Shown: positions 8,399-19,346 of the stretch, piece after piece
Layout: each line of letters begins with the position of its first letter
Position numbering within the stretch: position 1 is the stretch's first letter
Assembly: GCA_964651395.1 (NCBI GenBank)
Contig: CAZYXZ010000012.1
Coordinates: 1 to 54,689 of the forward strand
Source of the DNA: CAZYXZ01 sp964651395
GTDB lineage: Bacteria; Actinomycetota; Actinomycetes; BP-191
Direction of reading: 5' to 3'
Length of the DNA stretch: 54,689 nt
Position numbers and translations under genes: made by a program
Notes under the pieces: model-generated
Seen by the model: only the letters and a program-made list of their open reading frames with translations
The model's database searches: none
What the model was told of the DNA's origin: nothing

Positions 8399-8773
8399 AT
8401 GACTGCAGCCGAGGATGCGGCCCGCGGTACGACCGAGAGCGAGCCGGACGCGCGGTTCACGTTCGCCAACGAGCGCACCTTCCTGGCCTGGAACCGCACC
8501 GCGCTGGCGCTGATCGTCGCCGGCCTCGCGGTGACCCAGTTCGTCACGACGCCGCGGTGGCCGGGCGCGAGCCGTGCGGCCGGCGTGGTGCTCATCGTGC
8601 TCGGCGCGTTCCTCGCGATCGCCAGCTACCGGAAGTGGCAGCGCACCGAGTCGGCGCTGCGCCGAGGCGCCCCCGTGCCGACGTCACGACTGCCATGGCT
8701 GCTCACCGCCGGCATCTCGCTCGGCGCGGTGATCGCCGTGCTGCTCGCGCTCTTCGCGGCGACACAGGACTAG
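8399..8773 (+). CDS. DUF202 (YidH-family) inner membrane protein
   Basis: A 124-residue membrane protein. The conserved N-terminal motif FTFANERTFLAWNRTALALI is typical of DUF202/YidH, followed by two further transmembrane segments (about 55-75 and 98-118). Function of the family is not known. The ATG at 8399 is chosen because the motif begins about 20 residues in, as in relatives; a TAACCT -10 candidate is at 8383-8388. The next gene starts 2 bases after its stop. Confidence 0.85.
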   Translation: MTAAEDAARGTTESEPDARFTFANERTFLAWNRTALALIVAGLAVTQFVTTPRWPGASRAAGVVLIVLGAFLAIASYRKWQRTESALRRGAPVPTSRLPWLLTAGISLGAVIAVLLALFAATQD

Positions 8774-8775
8774 CC

Positions 8776-10146
8776 GTGACTGCACTTCTGAACGCTCTCG
8801 CGGCAGCCCTGCCGGCCGGCGCGGTGGTCACCGACCCGGACGTCGTCGCGGCGTACGCCGCCGACCAGTGCGCGTGGGTCAGCGCGGGCAGTCCAGCGGC
8901 CGTCGTGTTCCCCGCGACCACGGCGGAGGTGGCCGCCGTCGTGGCGCTGTGCGCGGAGCATCGTGTCGTCGTCGTCGCGCGCGGTGCGGGCAGCGGCCTC
9001 TCGGGCGGTGCGGCCGCGATCGACGGCTGCGTCGTGCTCTGCCTGACCCGCATGGACCGCGTCCTCGACATCGACGTCGCCGACCAGCTCGCCGTCGTGC
9101 AGCCGGGCGTCATCAACGCCGACCTGTCCAAGGCGGTCGCGGAGCACGGGCTCTGGTACCCGCCGGACCCGGCCAGCTGGGAGTTCTCGACCATCGGCGG
9201 CAACGTCGCCACCAACGCCGGCGGCCTGTGCTGCGTGAAGTACGGGGTGACCGCCGACTACGTCCTCGCGCTCGAGGTCGTCCTCGCCGACGGCTCCGTC
9301 GTCCGCACCGGCCGCCGTACGCCGAAGGGGGTCGCCGGCTACGACCTCACCCGGCTCTTCGTCGGGTCGGAGGGCACGCTCGGGGTCGTCACCGAGGTGA
9401 CGGTGCGGCTGCGCCGCGCGCGGCCGGCGCCGAGCACCGTCGTCGCGTCGTTCAGTTCGCTGGTCGAGGCGGGCGCCGCGGTCATCGCCCTGGCCGCCGA
9501 GCCCTCGCGGCCCGCACTCATGGAGCTGATCGACCGAACGACGCTGTGCGCGGTGGACGACTGGAAGAACCTCGAGCTCGACCGCGACGCGGCCGCGCTG
9601 CTCATCGTGCAGTCCGACGCCGGCGGCGCGAACGGCGCGGCCGACGCCGCGTCCTACACCGCGCGCTGCGAGGAGGCCGGCGCCGAGCTGGTCATGGCCA
9701 CCGACGACCCGGCCGAGGGCGCGGAGCTGCTCGCCGTACGCCGGCTTTGCTACCCCGCGCTCGAACGGCTCGGCGCGACGCTGCTCGACGACGTCGCCGT
9801 CCCGCTGTCGCGTGTGACCGACCTCGTCCGCGCGGTGGAGAAGGTGGCCGAGCGCACCGGTGTGCTGATCGGCACGTTCGGCCATGCCGGCGACGGCAAC
9901 CTGCACCCCACCGTCGTCTACGACGCGACGGATGACGCGCAGCGCGCACTGGCCGGCGAGGCGTTCGACGGCATCGTCGCCGCGGCGCTCGAGCTCGGTG
10001 GCACGGTGACAGGGGAGCACGGCGTCGGCGCGCTGAAGTCACGCTGGCTCGCGGAGGAGATCGGCCCGGCCGGCCTCTCGCTGCACCGCACCGTGAAGGA
10101 CGCCCTCGATCCGCTAGGCATCCTCAACCCCGGCAAGCTGTTCTAG
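8776..10146 (+). CDS. FAD-linked 2-hydroxyacid oxidase/dehydrogenase, GlcD family
   Basis: A 456-residue flavoprotein. The PCMH-type FAD domain shows ARGAGSGLSGGA near residue 72 and STIGGNVATNAGGLCCVKYG near 138; the C-terminal FAD oxidase domain ends with HAGDGNLHP, GEHGVGALK and the usual LDPLGILNPGKLF. It oxidises glycolate, D-lactate or a related 2-hydroxy acid to the keto acid, passing electrons to the membrane or a partner. It starts with GTG 2 bases after the DUF202 stop and, with the LarA-like racemase, suggests use of both enantiomers of a hydroxy acid. Its TAG overlaps the convergent carboxyltransferase stop in CTAG. Confidence 0.9.
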   Translation: MTALLNALAAALPAGAVVTDPDVVAAYAADQCAWVSAGSPAAVVFPATTAEVAAVVALCAEHRVVVVARGAGSGLSGGAAAIDGCVVLCLTRMDRVLDIDVADQLAVVQPGVINADLSKAVAEHGLWYPPDPASWEFSTIGGNVATNAGGLCCVKYGVTADYVLALEVVLADGSVVRTGRRTPKGVAGYDLTRLFVGSEGTLGVVTEVTVRLRRARPAPSTVVASFSSLVEAGAAVIALAAEPSRPALMELIDRTTLCAVDDWKNLELDRDAAALLIVQSDAGGANGAADAASYTARCEEAGAELVMATDDPAEGAELLAVRRLCYPALERLGATLLDDVAVPLSRVTDLVRAVEKVAERTGVLIGTFGHAGDGNLHPTVVYDATDDAQRALAGEAFDGIVAAALELGGTVTGEHGVGALKSRWLAEEIGPAGLSLHRTVKDALDPLGILNPGKLF

Positions 10147-11591
10147 AGCGGGATCAGTCCCGCGCGGCCGCGGCGGTCTGGCGCGACGGAGAGCTCGGCG
10201 AGGAGAACCGCACGGGTTTGTGCCGGGTCGAGTACGCCGTCGATCACGCCGAGTGCGGCCGCCTGCGCCGCGCTGCCGGACAGCCGCCGGTGGTCCTCGG
10301 CCAGCGTCGCCGCGAGACCCGGCCGCGCGTCCTCGGGAGCAGCCGCGAGGCGACGCTTGTGCAGGATGCCGACCGCAGCTTCCGCGCCCATGACGTCGAT
10401 CTCAGCCTCCGGCCAGGCGTAGACGGCAGTGGCGCCGAGCGACCGCGAGTTCATCGCGATCAGTGCGCCGCCGAACGCCTTGCGTGTGATGACCGTGACG
10501 CGCGGCACCGCGCACTGCGCGAACGCGTGCAGCAGCTTCGCGCCGCGGCGCAGCACGCCGTCCCATTCCTGCTCGACGCCGGGCAGGTAGCCGGGGACGT
10601 CGACCAGCACGACCAGCGGTACCCCGAGCGCGTCGCACATCCGCACGAAGCGCGCGGCCTTCTCCGCACTCGCCGCGTCGAGGCAGCCGCCGAGGCGGAT
10701 CGGGTTGTTCGCGACGACGCCGACCGTGCGACCGCCGAGGCGGCCGAGGGTCGTCGTCATGTTCGGCGCCCAGCCGGGCTGCAGCTCGAGCGCGGTCTCG
10801 CGGTCGAGGATGCGCGCGACGACCGGGCGGACGTCGTACGCGCGCCGGTTCGTGTCCGGGAGCAGCGCGCGCAGTCCCTCGTCGGGCCCGATGGTCGAGG
10901 CCCAGCTGCCGCCGGGGGCGCCGAGCAGCGACACCACTCGTCGGGCCTGCAGCAGCGCGTCGGTCTCGGAGTCCGCCGACAGGTGCGAGACGCCGCTACG
11001 CCGGCCGTGCGGCTCGGGGCCGCCGAGGCGCTCCATGTCGACGACCTCGCCGGTGACGCTGCGGATCACGTCGGGACCGGTGACGAAGAGTCGCCCCTGC
11101 GGCGCGACGATGACGACGTCCGTGAGCGCCGGCCCGTACGCCGCACCGCCGGCACACGGCCCGAGCACCACGGAGACCTGCGGGACGAGACCCGAGGCCG
11201 CGACGATCGCGGCGAAGACCCGGCCGACGCCGTCGAGCGACCCGGCGCCTTCCTGCAGCCGCGCGCCGCCCGAGTGGTAGAGACCGACGACCGGCCAGCC
11301 TCGTTCTGTGCCGAGAGACACAGCGTCGACGATCCGCCGGCACCCGGCGGCGCCCAGCGCACCGCCGAGCACCGACGGTTCCATCGCGTAGACGGCCACG
11401 GGAGTGCCATCCACGCGACCGAAGCCGGAGACGACACCGCGGTCGCTGCCGGCGAGTCGCTCGACGAAGGAGCCCTCGTCGAGCAACGTCGTGAGGCGTT
11501 CGTGGGCCGAGGGCGCGGCCCCGGACACCGACGGGTTGACCCGCGGTGCGGTGACGTTCGCGGTCGTGACCGACCCGGCGAGCAACGTCAT
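10143..11591 (-). CDS. accD: Acyl-CoA carboxylase carboxyltransferase (beta) subunit
   Basis: A 482-residue carboxyltransferase with both crotonase-fold halves: the N-terminal half with YHSGGARLQEGAGSL and the acyl-CoA-binding GPCAGGAAYGPALTD, the C-terminal half with VDVPGYLPGVEQE and RKAFGGALIAMNS. It transfers carboxyl from biotin of an AccA/BCCP partner to acetyl-CoA (or propionyl-CoA), giving malonyl-CoA. It is the last gene of the fab operon, like accD6 of the mycobacterial kas operon, and its ATG overlaps the FabL stop (ATGA). The biotinylated subunit is not in the window. Confidence 0.9.
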   Translation of the reverse strand: MTLLAGSVTTANVTAPRVNPSVSGAAPSAHERLTTLLDEGSFVERLAGSDRGVVSGFGRVDGTPVAVYAMEPSVLGGALGAAGCRRIVDAVSLGTERGWPVVGLYHSGGARLQEGAGSLDGVGRVFAAIVAASGLVPQVSVVLGPCAGGAAYGPALTDVVIVAPQGRLFVTGPDVIRSVTGEVVDMERLGGPEPHGRRSGVSHLSADSETDALLQARRVVSLLGAPGGSWASTIGPDEGLRALLPDTNRRAYDVRPVVARILDRETALELQPGWAPNMTTTLGRLGGRTVGVVANNPIRLGGCLDAASAEKAARFVRMCDALGVPLVVLVDVPGYLPGVEQEWDGVLRRGAKLLHAFAQCAVPRVTVITRKAFGGALIAMNSRSLGATAVYAWPEAEIDVMGAEAAVGILHKRRLAAAPEDARPGLAATLAEDHRRLSGSAAQAAALGVIDGVLDPAQTRAVLLAELSVAPDRRGRAGLIPL

Positions 11592-12307
11592 GCCGGCAGC
11601 CCCCAGCCGCCGTCGAGGACGAGCGTGTGACCGGTGACCATCGCGGACTCGGGGCCGACCAGCCACGACACGGCGGCGGCGACGTCGTCCGGCGTGACGA
11701 GCCGGCCCATCGGCGTCCGCGCGATCGCGGCGCCGAGCATCCCCTCGCGGTCGGGGAAGTGCGTGAGCGCCTCGGTGTCGACGACGCCGGCACTCACCGC
11801 GTTCACCCGCGACGCCGGTGCGAGCTCCACCGCGAGGTAGCGGACGAGCGCCTCGAGTGCCGCCTTCGAAGCACCCACTCCGGCGTACGCCGGAAGGACG
11901 CGTCCCGCGCCCGGGCTGGACAATGCGACGGTGGCGCGCGGCTTCAGTGCGGACGCGAGAACCAGCAGCGGTCGCGCGTTGACGTCCATCGCCCAGTCGA
12001 AGTGCCGCTCGTCGAGCTCGGTGACCGGGCGCAGCACGCCGCTGGCCGCGTTCGAGATCAGCACGTCGATCCGGCCGCACGTGGCGACCGCGGCGTCGGC
12101 CAGCTCTCGTGCCGTGCCCTCACGCCCGAGATGGCTCTTGAGGACGACCGCCTCGCGGCCCTCGGCGCGGACCTTGCCGGCGACCTCCTCCGCGGCCTCG
12201 ACGTTGCGGAAGCAGTGCACCGCGACGTCGTGGCCGTCGGCGGCGAGCCGCTGGCAGATCACGGCGCCGATGTCGCCGGAGCCGCCGGTGACGAGCGCCC
12301 AACCCAT
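11588..12307 (-). CDS. fabL: Enoyl-ACP reductase, FabL type
   Basis: A 239-residue short-chain dehydrogenase. It begins TGGSGDIG (cofactor loop), but the catalytic tyrosine is spaced Tyr-x6-Lys (YAGVGASK) as in enoyl reductases, not Tyr-x3-Lys as in FabG ketoreductases. It also has NAASGVLRPVTELDE, KAALEALVRYLAVEL and DTEALTHFPDRE, which I recognise as close counterparts of Bacillus subtilis FabL. It would perform the last reduction of each elongation cycle with NADPH. It sits between fabF (1-base gap) and accD (ATGA overlap), which completes the operon except for a dehydratase. Annotation as a generic SDR or second FabG would miss the spacing. Confidence 0.82.
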   Translation of the reverse strand: MGWALVTGGSGDIGAVICQRLAADGHDVAVHCFRNVEAAEEVAGKVRAEGREAVVLKSHLGREGTARELADAAVATCGRIDVLISNAASGVLRPVTELDERHFDWAMDVNARPLLVLASALKPRATVALSSPGAGRVLPAYAGVGASKAALEALVRYLAVELAPASRVNAVSAGVVDTEALTHFPDREGMLGAAIARTPMGRLVTPDDVAAAVSWLVGPESAMVTGHTLVLDGGWGLPA

Positions 12308-12308
12308 C

Positions 12309-13522
<1,214 letters not shown>

Positions 13523-13526
<4 letters not shown>

Positions 13527-13771
13527 GCGGAGGCGCCAGTCAGCTGCAGTTCGATGTAGGCGACCGCGTCGGCGACCGTCTTGAAGTTCGGGACGGCGTC
13601 GTCCGGAATGCGGACCTCGAAGCGCTCCTCGGCCGCGACGGCGATCTCGACCATCGAGAGCGAGTCGATGTCGAGGTCGTTGACGAAGCTGGCGTCGGGC
13701 GTGATCTGGTCGAGCTTGATGCCGGTGATCTCGCGGACGATCTCCGCGACGCCGGTCAGGATGTCGCTCAT
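13523..13771 (-). CDS. acpP: Acyl carrier protein
   Basis: An 82-residue acidic four-helix protein. The phosphopantetheine site is Ser37 in DIDSLSMVE. It carries the growing chain between the enzymes encoded around it. The ATG has a Shine-Dalgarno AGAGGA about 6 bases upstream, one of the few clear ones in this operon, in a 20-base gap after fabG; this fits the high ACP expression usually needed. Confidence 0.95.
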
Positions 13772-13791
13772 CTGTTTCCTCTCGATTAGGG

Positions 13792-14519
13792 CTAGCAGCC
13801 CGTGGCCAGGCCGCCGTCGACGGCCAGGGTCGTGCCGGTGACGTACGACGCGGTGTCGCCCGCCAGGAATGCCACCGCAGCGGCGACTTCCTCCGCCGTA
13901 CCGCGCCGCTTCATGGGGATGCCGTCCTCGAGCGCGCCGCCTTCGATGACCGCGGCGAGGCCGCCGTCGAGAAGTCCGGGGGCGACGACGTTGACGGTGA
14001 TGTTGCGGCTCGCGACCTCGCGGGCCAGCGCGCGGCCGAGACCGCCCAGGCCGGCCTTCGCCGCGGAGTAGTTGGCCTGGCCGGCGTTGCCGAGCAGTCC
14101 GGCGACGGAACCGACGAAGACGATGCGGCCGGAACGGCGCCGGATCATCGGCCGTAGTGCCGCGCGGGCAAGCCGGAAGCTCGCGCCGAGGTTCGCGTCG
14201 AGGACGCCGTCGAACGCCTCGTCGGTCATGACGACGGCGAGGCCGTCGGCGGTCGCGCCCGCGTTGCAGACGACGACATCCGGCGGCGCGGGGCAGGCGT
14301 CGATGAGCGCCTTCGCGGCGTCGCGGTCGGTCAGGTCGGCGGCGACGACGCTCGCGTCACCGCCGGCCTCGGCGACGGCGGCTGCGGCCTTCTCGGCGCC
14401 GGCCTGGTCGCTGCGGTAGTGGCAGACGACATGGGTTCCGGGCGCCGACAACGCCGCGGCGATGGCCTGGCCGAGGTAGCCGGACGCTCCCGTCACCAAC
14501 ACGACGCGGGTGGTCTCGC

Positions 14520-14523
<4 letters not shown>
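13792..14523 (-). CDS. fabG: 3-oxoacyl-ACP reductase
   Basis: A 243-residue SDR with TGASGYLG cofactor loop, NAGAT motif, catalytic Ser in GSVAGLLGNAGQ and Tyr-x3-Lys in YSAAK, the classical ketoreductase arrangement. This contrasts with the Tyr-x6-Lys of the FabL gene in the same operon. It reduces 3-oxoacyl-ACP with NADPH. The ATG overlaps the fabH stop (ATGA). Confidence 0.9.
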
Positions 14524-15445
<922 letters not shown>

Positions 15446-15449
<4 letters not shown>

Positions 15450-16597
15450 GCGTCAGCGTCCGGGTGCAGGCGAACGAGCGGCTGCCCCGGGCGCACCGGG
15501 TCGCCGTCGGCGACCAGCCACTCGACGACCGTCCCGCCGTACGCCGCAACGACGGAGACCTGCTCGCGCCGGCCGTCGAGGGTCGCGACGACGGTGTCCG
15601 GCGCCAGTCGCTGGCCGGGCGTGACGGTGCTCGTGACGACGCCGGGGGAGGGCGCGACGACCAGCTGCCAGGGCAGGTGCACCTCGGCGTGGGCGGGTGC
15701 GTGGGCGGCGAGCAGCTCGCGCGCGGCCGGCAGGTCGGCGGGGGACTGCAGCGCGAGGACTGTCGCGTCCTTCTGCTCGCGGCGGACCAGCCCGGCCAGC
15801 GTCCCGGCCGGCGGCAGCTCGACGTACGCCGTGACGCCGGCGGCCGCGAGCGTGGCGACGCAGCGGTCCCAGCGCACCGGCGCGGTGATGATGCGCATGA
15901 GCCGCGCGAGCAGGTCGGCGCCGGAGGTGACGATGCCGCCGTCCTCGTTGCCGACCAGCGGCACGATCGGGTCGGCCACCGGCAGCACGTCGGCGACGCG
16001 GTGCAGGTCGGCGCGCGCGGGCGCCATGAACTCGGTGTGGAACGCGCCGGCCACCGACAGCGGGCGGCTGCGCGCCCCGGCCGGCAGGTGCTCAGCGAGG
16101 CGGTCCAGGTCGATCAGACGGCCGGCCGCGACCACCTGCCCCGCGCCGTTGACCGTCGCGATGGACAGACCGCAGGACTCGACTGCTTCGCGTACGGCGT
16201 CGAGGTCGCCGCCCATGACCGCGGTCATGCCGGTGGGCTCGATGTCGGCCGCCTCGGCCATCGCGCGTCCGCGCATCCGGGCGAAGACGACGGCGCTCTC
16301 GAAGCCGAGCGCGCCGGCCGCGGCCGCGGCGGTGATCTCGCCGACGCTGTGGCCGCTGACCAGCTGCGGGCGGTCCAGCTCGGCGGCGACCGCGGCACCG
16401 ACGGCGACGATGAGCGGCTGGGTCACCGCGGTGTCGCGCAGCTCCTCGGCGGAGCCCGCCGTACCGAGCCAGGTGAGGTCGCGGCCGATGACGTAGCTCG
16501 CCCAGTCGAGCCGCTCGGCGACGCCGGGCAGCTCGAGCCAGGGCGTGAGGAAGCCGGGCGACTGTGCGCCTTGGCCGGGAGCGAGGAGTGCGAGCAC
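15446..16597 (-). CDS. fabD: Malonyl-CoA:ACP transacylase fused to a biotinyl/lipoyl-like domain
   Basis: A 383-residue protein, about 70 residues longer than usual FabD. Residues 1-300 are the acyltransferase: GQGAQ near 8, nucleophile Ser84 in SGHSVGE, Arg in FARMRGRAM, His in AGAFHTEFM. Residues about 312-380 look like a biotinyl/lipoyl domain: APSPGVVTSTVTPGQRL, then GGTVVEWLVADGDPV and RPGQPLVRL. At the tip where biotin or lipoate lysine sits (EAMKM in BCCP) the sequence is LDGRREQ, with no lysine, so it should not be modified. The extra domain may be structural or a docking element. GGGAGG precedes the GTG start at 16597. First gene of the fab operon after fasR. Confidence 0.9.
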
Positions 16598-16740
16598 CGG
16601 GTCACCCTCCCGTCGAACCGCTCCGACGGGCGACGGCGGACACGCACGAGGATGCGCGTCAGTCTTTGTCGGGTCTCGACAGGTAACCCACGCAGCGCAA
16701 CCGCCCCGTAACCCCCCGCACCCTGCTGGACCTGGGCACT
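16598..16740 (-). promoter_or_regulatory. fasR-fabD intergenic region with direct repeat
   Basis: The minus strand carries GGGTTAC twice, at 16708-16714 and 16683-16689, 25 bases apart, upstream of fabD. This spacing is suitable for a dimeric regulator such as FasR, but I know no consensus to compare with. No convincing promoter hexamers were identified. Confidence 0.3.
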
Positions 16741-16791
16741 CCCGTTGAGGTGGGAGTTTCAGCCGCCGGCTGAACCTCCCACCTCAACGGG
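16741..16791. repeat. 51-bp palindrome P2, same family as P1 and P3
   Basis: Two 25-nt arms with one central base and a single mismatch; the left arm starts CCCGTTGAGGTGGGAGTTTC. It lies 2 bases after the fasR stop, between fasR and fabD. It is probably transcribed as a hairpin that ends the fasR message, and its sequence is shared with P1 (618) and P3 (25735). Confidence 0.9.
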
Positions 16792-16793
16792 TG

Positions 16794-17933
16794 TCAGCGG
16801 GAGCGGAGGCGGCCGACGGTCAGGGCGACTCGTAGGACGTGGGCCTCGCGGGGGTCGAAGGCCGAGTGGCCGCAGGCCTCGCTGGCGCGGCGCAGCCGGT
16901 AGCGCACGGTGTTCGGGTGCAGGAACGACGCGCGTGCCGTGGCCTCGACAGAGCAGCCACTCGCGAGGTAGGCCTCCGTCGTCTCGAGGACCGGGTCGCC
17001 GGCCGCGGCGAGCAGCGCGTGCAGCGCGACGAGCGCGTCGAGCGCGAGCGGGTCGCCGTCGAGTGCGCGCTCGGGCAGCAGGTCGTCGGCATCCACCGGC
17101 CGCGGCGCCTCGGGCCAGGCGGTCGCGACGCGCAGCCCGGCGAGAGCGGCCGCGGCCGACATCGGGGTTTCCTCGAGGCCACCGACCAGCGGGCCGACGA
17201 CGACCGGCCCCTCGGCGTACGCCGAGAGCAGGCCGGCGATCCGGTCGCGCAGCTTCGCGTCGGCGCCGACGAGCGCGACCAGCCGCTCGCCCTGTACGCC
17301 GGCGAGCAGGGTCAGCCCCGCCGCGCGCGCATGCCGTTCCAGCGCCTCGAGGGCCGCGTCGGGCACCGCGGGCAGCCATCCCGCGACGACCGCGAGCTCG
17401 GCGGTCGGCTCCCAGCCGAGCGCGTGCGCCTGCGACTTCAGGCCGTCACCGTGCTCGCCGCGCAGCAGCGCGTCGACGAAGAGCGCGCGCTGCCGCGCGT
17501 GCCAGGCGCCGCGCTCCTCGGCCGCGCTCGCATAGACGTAGGCCGCCGCGAAGGCGATCTCGCGCGAGAACTGCAGCACCGCCTCGTGCAGCGCAGCCTG
17601 CTCCTCGGGCTTGGCCAGCTTGGGCAGCTCGTCCTCGACCGCCGCGACCACCAGCCGGACCAGTTCCACGGTCTGCTGCAGGGTGACGACGCGGGCCAGC
17701 TCACGCGGGGCGGCGCCGAAGACGGCGCCCTCGAGCCCGGCGTCCGCGGGCCGTCGCAGCCAGTCCGCGAAGGCGCTGATACCGGCCTGCGCGACGAGGC
17801 CGACCCAGCTGGCCTCTTCCGCCGACAGCTCGCCGAACCAGGGCAGCTCGGCGCGCATCCGGCGTACGGCCGCCGTCGCCAGCCGTCCGCTCGCGCGGTC
17901 CACGCGCGTCGCGAGGCCGGCCCGGGTCACCAC
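16794..17933 (-). CDS. fasR: PucR-family transcriptional regulator, FasR-like
   Basis: A 379-residue regulator. The C-terminal third is the PucR helix-turn-helix (HTH_30): SVEATARASFLHPNTVRYRL followed by RRASEACG. The central part is a GGDEF-like domain. In Streptomyces coelicolor the activator FasR is a PucR-type protein encoded just upstream of fabD-fabH-acpP-fabF, and the same arrangement is seen here, so orthology is likely. The start is one of two adjacent GTG codons (17933 or 17930). Confidence 0.8.
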   Translation of the reverse strand: MVTRAGLATRVDRASGRLATAAVRRMRAELPWFGELSAEEASWVGLVAQAGISAFADWLRRPADAGLEGAVFGAAPRELARVVTLQQTVELVRLVVAAVEDELPKLAKPEEQAALHEAVLQFSREIAFAAAYVYASAAEERGAWHARQRALFVDALLRGEHGDGLKSQAHALGWEPTAELAVVAGWLPAVPDAALEALERHARAAGLTLLAGVQGERLVALVGADAKLRDRIAGLLSAYAEGPVVVGPLVGGLEETPMSAAAALAGLRVATAWPEAPRPVDADDLLPERALDGDPLALDALVALHALLAAAGDPVLETTEAYLASGCSVEATARASFLHPNTVRYRLRRASEACGHSAFDPREAHVLRVALTVGRLRSR

Positions 17934-17985
17934 GCGCTGACTCTCCTTCGTCGACTACCTACCGACCCCTACGGCAGGGTCGGGG

Positions 17986-18951
17986 TTACCGGATGAGTGT
18001 GTCGAACTGCGACGGACCCTGCGCCTGGGCGGCCGCGAGGCGCTCTCGGCCGGCCTCCTCGTGCCCCGTGGCGATGAGCACGAGCGCCGCGAGCGTGGGG
18101 TCGACCGTCACACCGTCGCGGTCGAGCGCGGTGAGCTCCGCCATCGCCTGGTTGGCATGACCGAGCGGCAGCAGCGCGGCCGCCGCCCATTGTGCGGCGA
18201 GCGTGCGCAGCTCGGGCGTCTTCGACTTGCTGGCCACCTCCGCCGCGATCTCGCGTACGGCGACGAAGTTGCCGGCGTCGATCAGCGGCCCGATCTCCTG
18301 GAGCCGGTCGAGAAGTGCCTGCTCCTTGCCCAGCACCTTGTCCCCGCTGACCCCGGTGAGGTTCATGACGCCGAAGTAGCCGGCGAAGAGCGCGAGGAAG
18401 GGCTGACCGGCGCTGACCGCCACCGCGGCGCCGACACCGGCGATGACGACAGAGAGGATGCGGGCGTTGCGCAGCCGCCGCTCCGGCGTACCGGGCAGCA
18501 TGGCCTGGACCAGCCGGCCGCCGTCGAGCGGCAGGACCGGCAGCAGATTGAACAGCCCCCAGCCGAGGTTGACCCAGATGCCGGTGTCGACGAGGAACGT
18601 GCCCATCCCGCCGTCGTCGATCGACCCGCGCACCGCCAGCAGCACCAGCCCGATGGCGATGCCGACGCCGGGCCCGGACGCGGTGACGATCAGCTCGTCG
18701 CCGCGGTCTCCCGGACGGACCGGGACGTACGACGTCGCGCCGCCCATGCCGTAGAGGCTGATCTGCGGCTTCGCCCCGAGCGCTCGTCCGGCGAAGGCAT
18801 GGCCGAGCTCGTGCAGAAGGATCGACACCGCACCCAGCACGGCCCACAGCGCGATGCGGACCGGGTCTTTCTCCACCGAGCCGAGCAGCAGCAGCACGAC
18901 GACGAAGCTGACATGCACCTCGACCGGAAAGCCGAAGACGGTGAGCTTCAC
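17986..18951 (-). CDS. Site-2 protease family (M50) membrane metalloprotease
   Basis: A 321-residue protein with about six membrane segments. The zinc motif HELGH is near residue 59 (ILLHELGHAFAGRALG) and the second metal motif LPLDGGR near residue 150. The C-terminal 100 residues are soluble and helical. It may cleave anti-sigma factors or similar membrane substrates; the membrane-anchored sigma factor gene 800 bases away is a speculative substrate. The GTG start at 18951 overlaps the stop of the upstream gene (GTGA), so the two are coupled. Confidence 0.9.
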   Translation of the reverse strand: MKLTVFGFPVEVHVSFVVVLLLLGSVEKDPVRIALWAVLGAVSILLHELGHAFAGRALGAKPQISLYGMGGATSYVPVRPGDRGDELIVTASGPGVGIAIGLVLLAVRGSIDDGGMGTFLVDTGIWVNLGWGLFNLLPVLPLDGGRLVQAMLPGTPERRLRNARILSVVIAGVGAAVAVSAGQPFLALFAGYFGVMNLTGVSGDKVLGKEQALLDRLQEIGPLIDAGNFVAVREIAAEVASKSKTPELRTLAAQWAAAALLPLGHANQAMAELTALDRDGVTVDPTLAALVLIATGHEEAGRERLAAAQAQGPSQFDTLIR

Positions 18952-19346
18952 TCCGGTGCCGTCTGGGCGAGCATGCGATCGTGCACCTGGCGCATCTCCG
19001 GCGGGATGCAGGTCAGGTCGCCGAACCACTGGGTACGCCCGTCCGCCAGCGCCTGCTCCAGCAGCGCCTGCACCTCGTCGGACGGCGGCCGCGAGGCCGA
19101 GGCTCGGGCGATCTCGATGTCGGTGACGAGGTAGCAGTCGACGTCCTCCGCCGGCTCCGCCGCGAACGTCGTCACGCCGTTGCGGTGCCGCACGTGCCAC
19201 CCGGTGACGGCGTCCCCGTCGCGGTAGTGCTCGGAAAAGCTGAAGGCCACCTCCGGTCCGGCCTCGGCCAGTGCGGCGCGCAGCTCGCGTTCCGCGAGCG
19301 CGTACCAGTCCGGCGTACCGAACTCGTAGGTGACTTCCGCCTTCAT
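18948..19346 (-). CDS. Conserved hypothetical protein coupled to the M50 protease
   Basis: A 132-residue, acidic, cytoplasmic-looking protein starting MKAEVTYEFGTPDWYA. I do not recognise the family. It is rich in aromatic residues and has an alternating pattern that suggests a small alpha/beta fold. Its stop overlaps the GTG of the protease gene. A clear TTTTTT-containing stretch precedes the ATG on the minus strand, possibly part of its promoter. Confidence 0.7.
   Translation of the reverse strand: MKAEVTYEFGTPDWYALAERELRAALAEAGPEVAFSFSEHYRDGDAVTGWHVRHRNGVTTFAAEPAEDVDCYLVTDIEIARASASRPPSDEVQALLEQALADGRTQWFGDLTCIPPEMRQVHDRMLAQTAPE

Noticed and set aside
11588..12307. Second FabG ketoreductase
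   Set aside because: The catalytic spacing is Tyr-x6-Lys and Val occupies the FabG tyrosine position.
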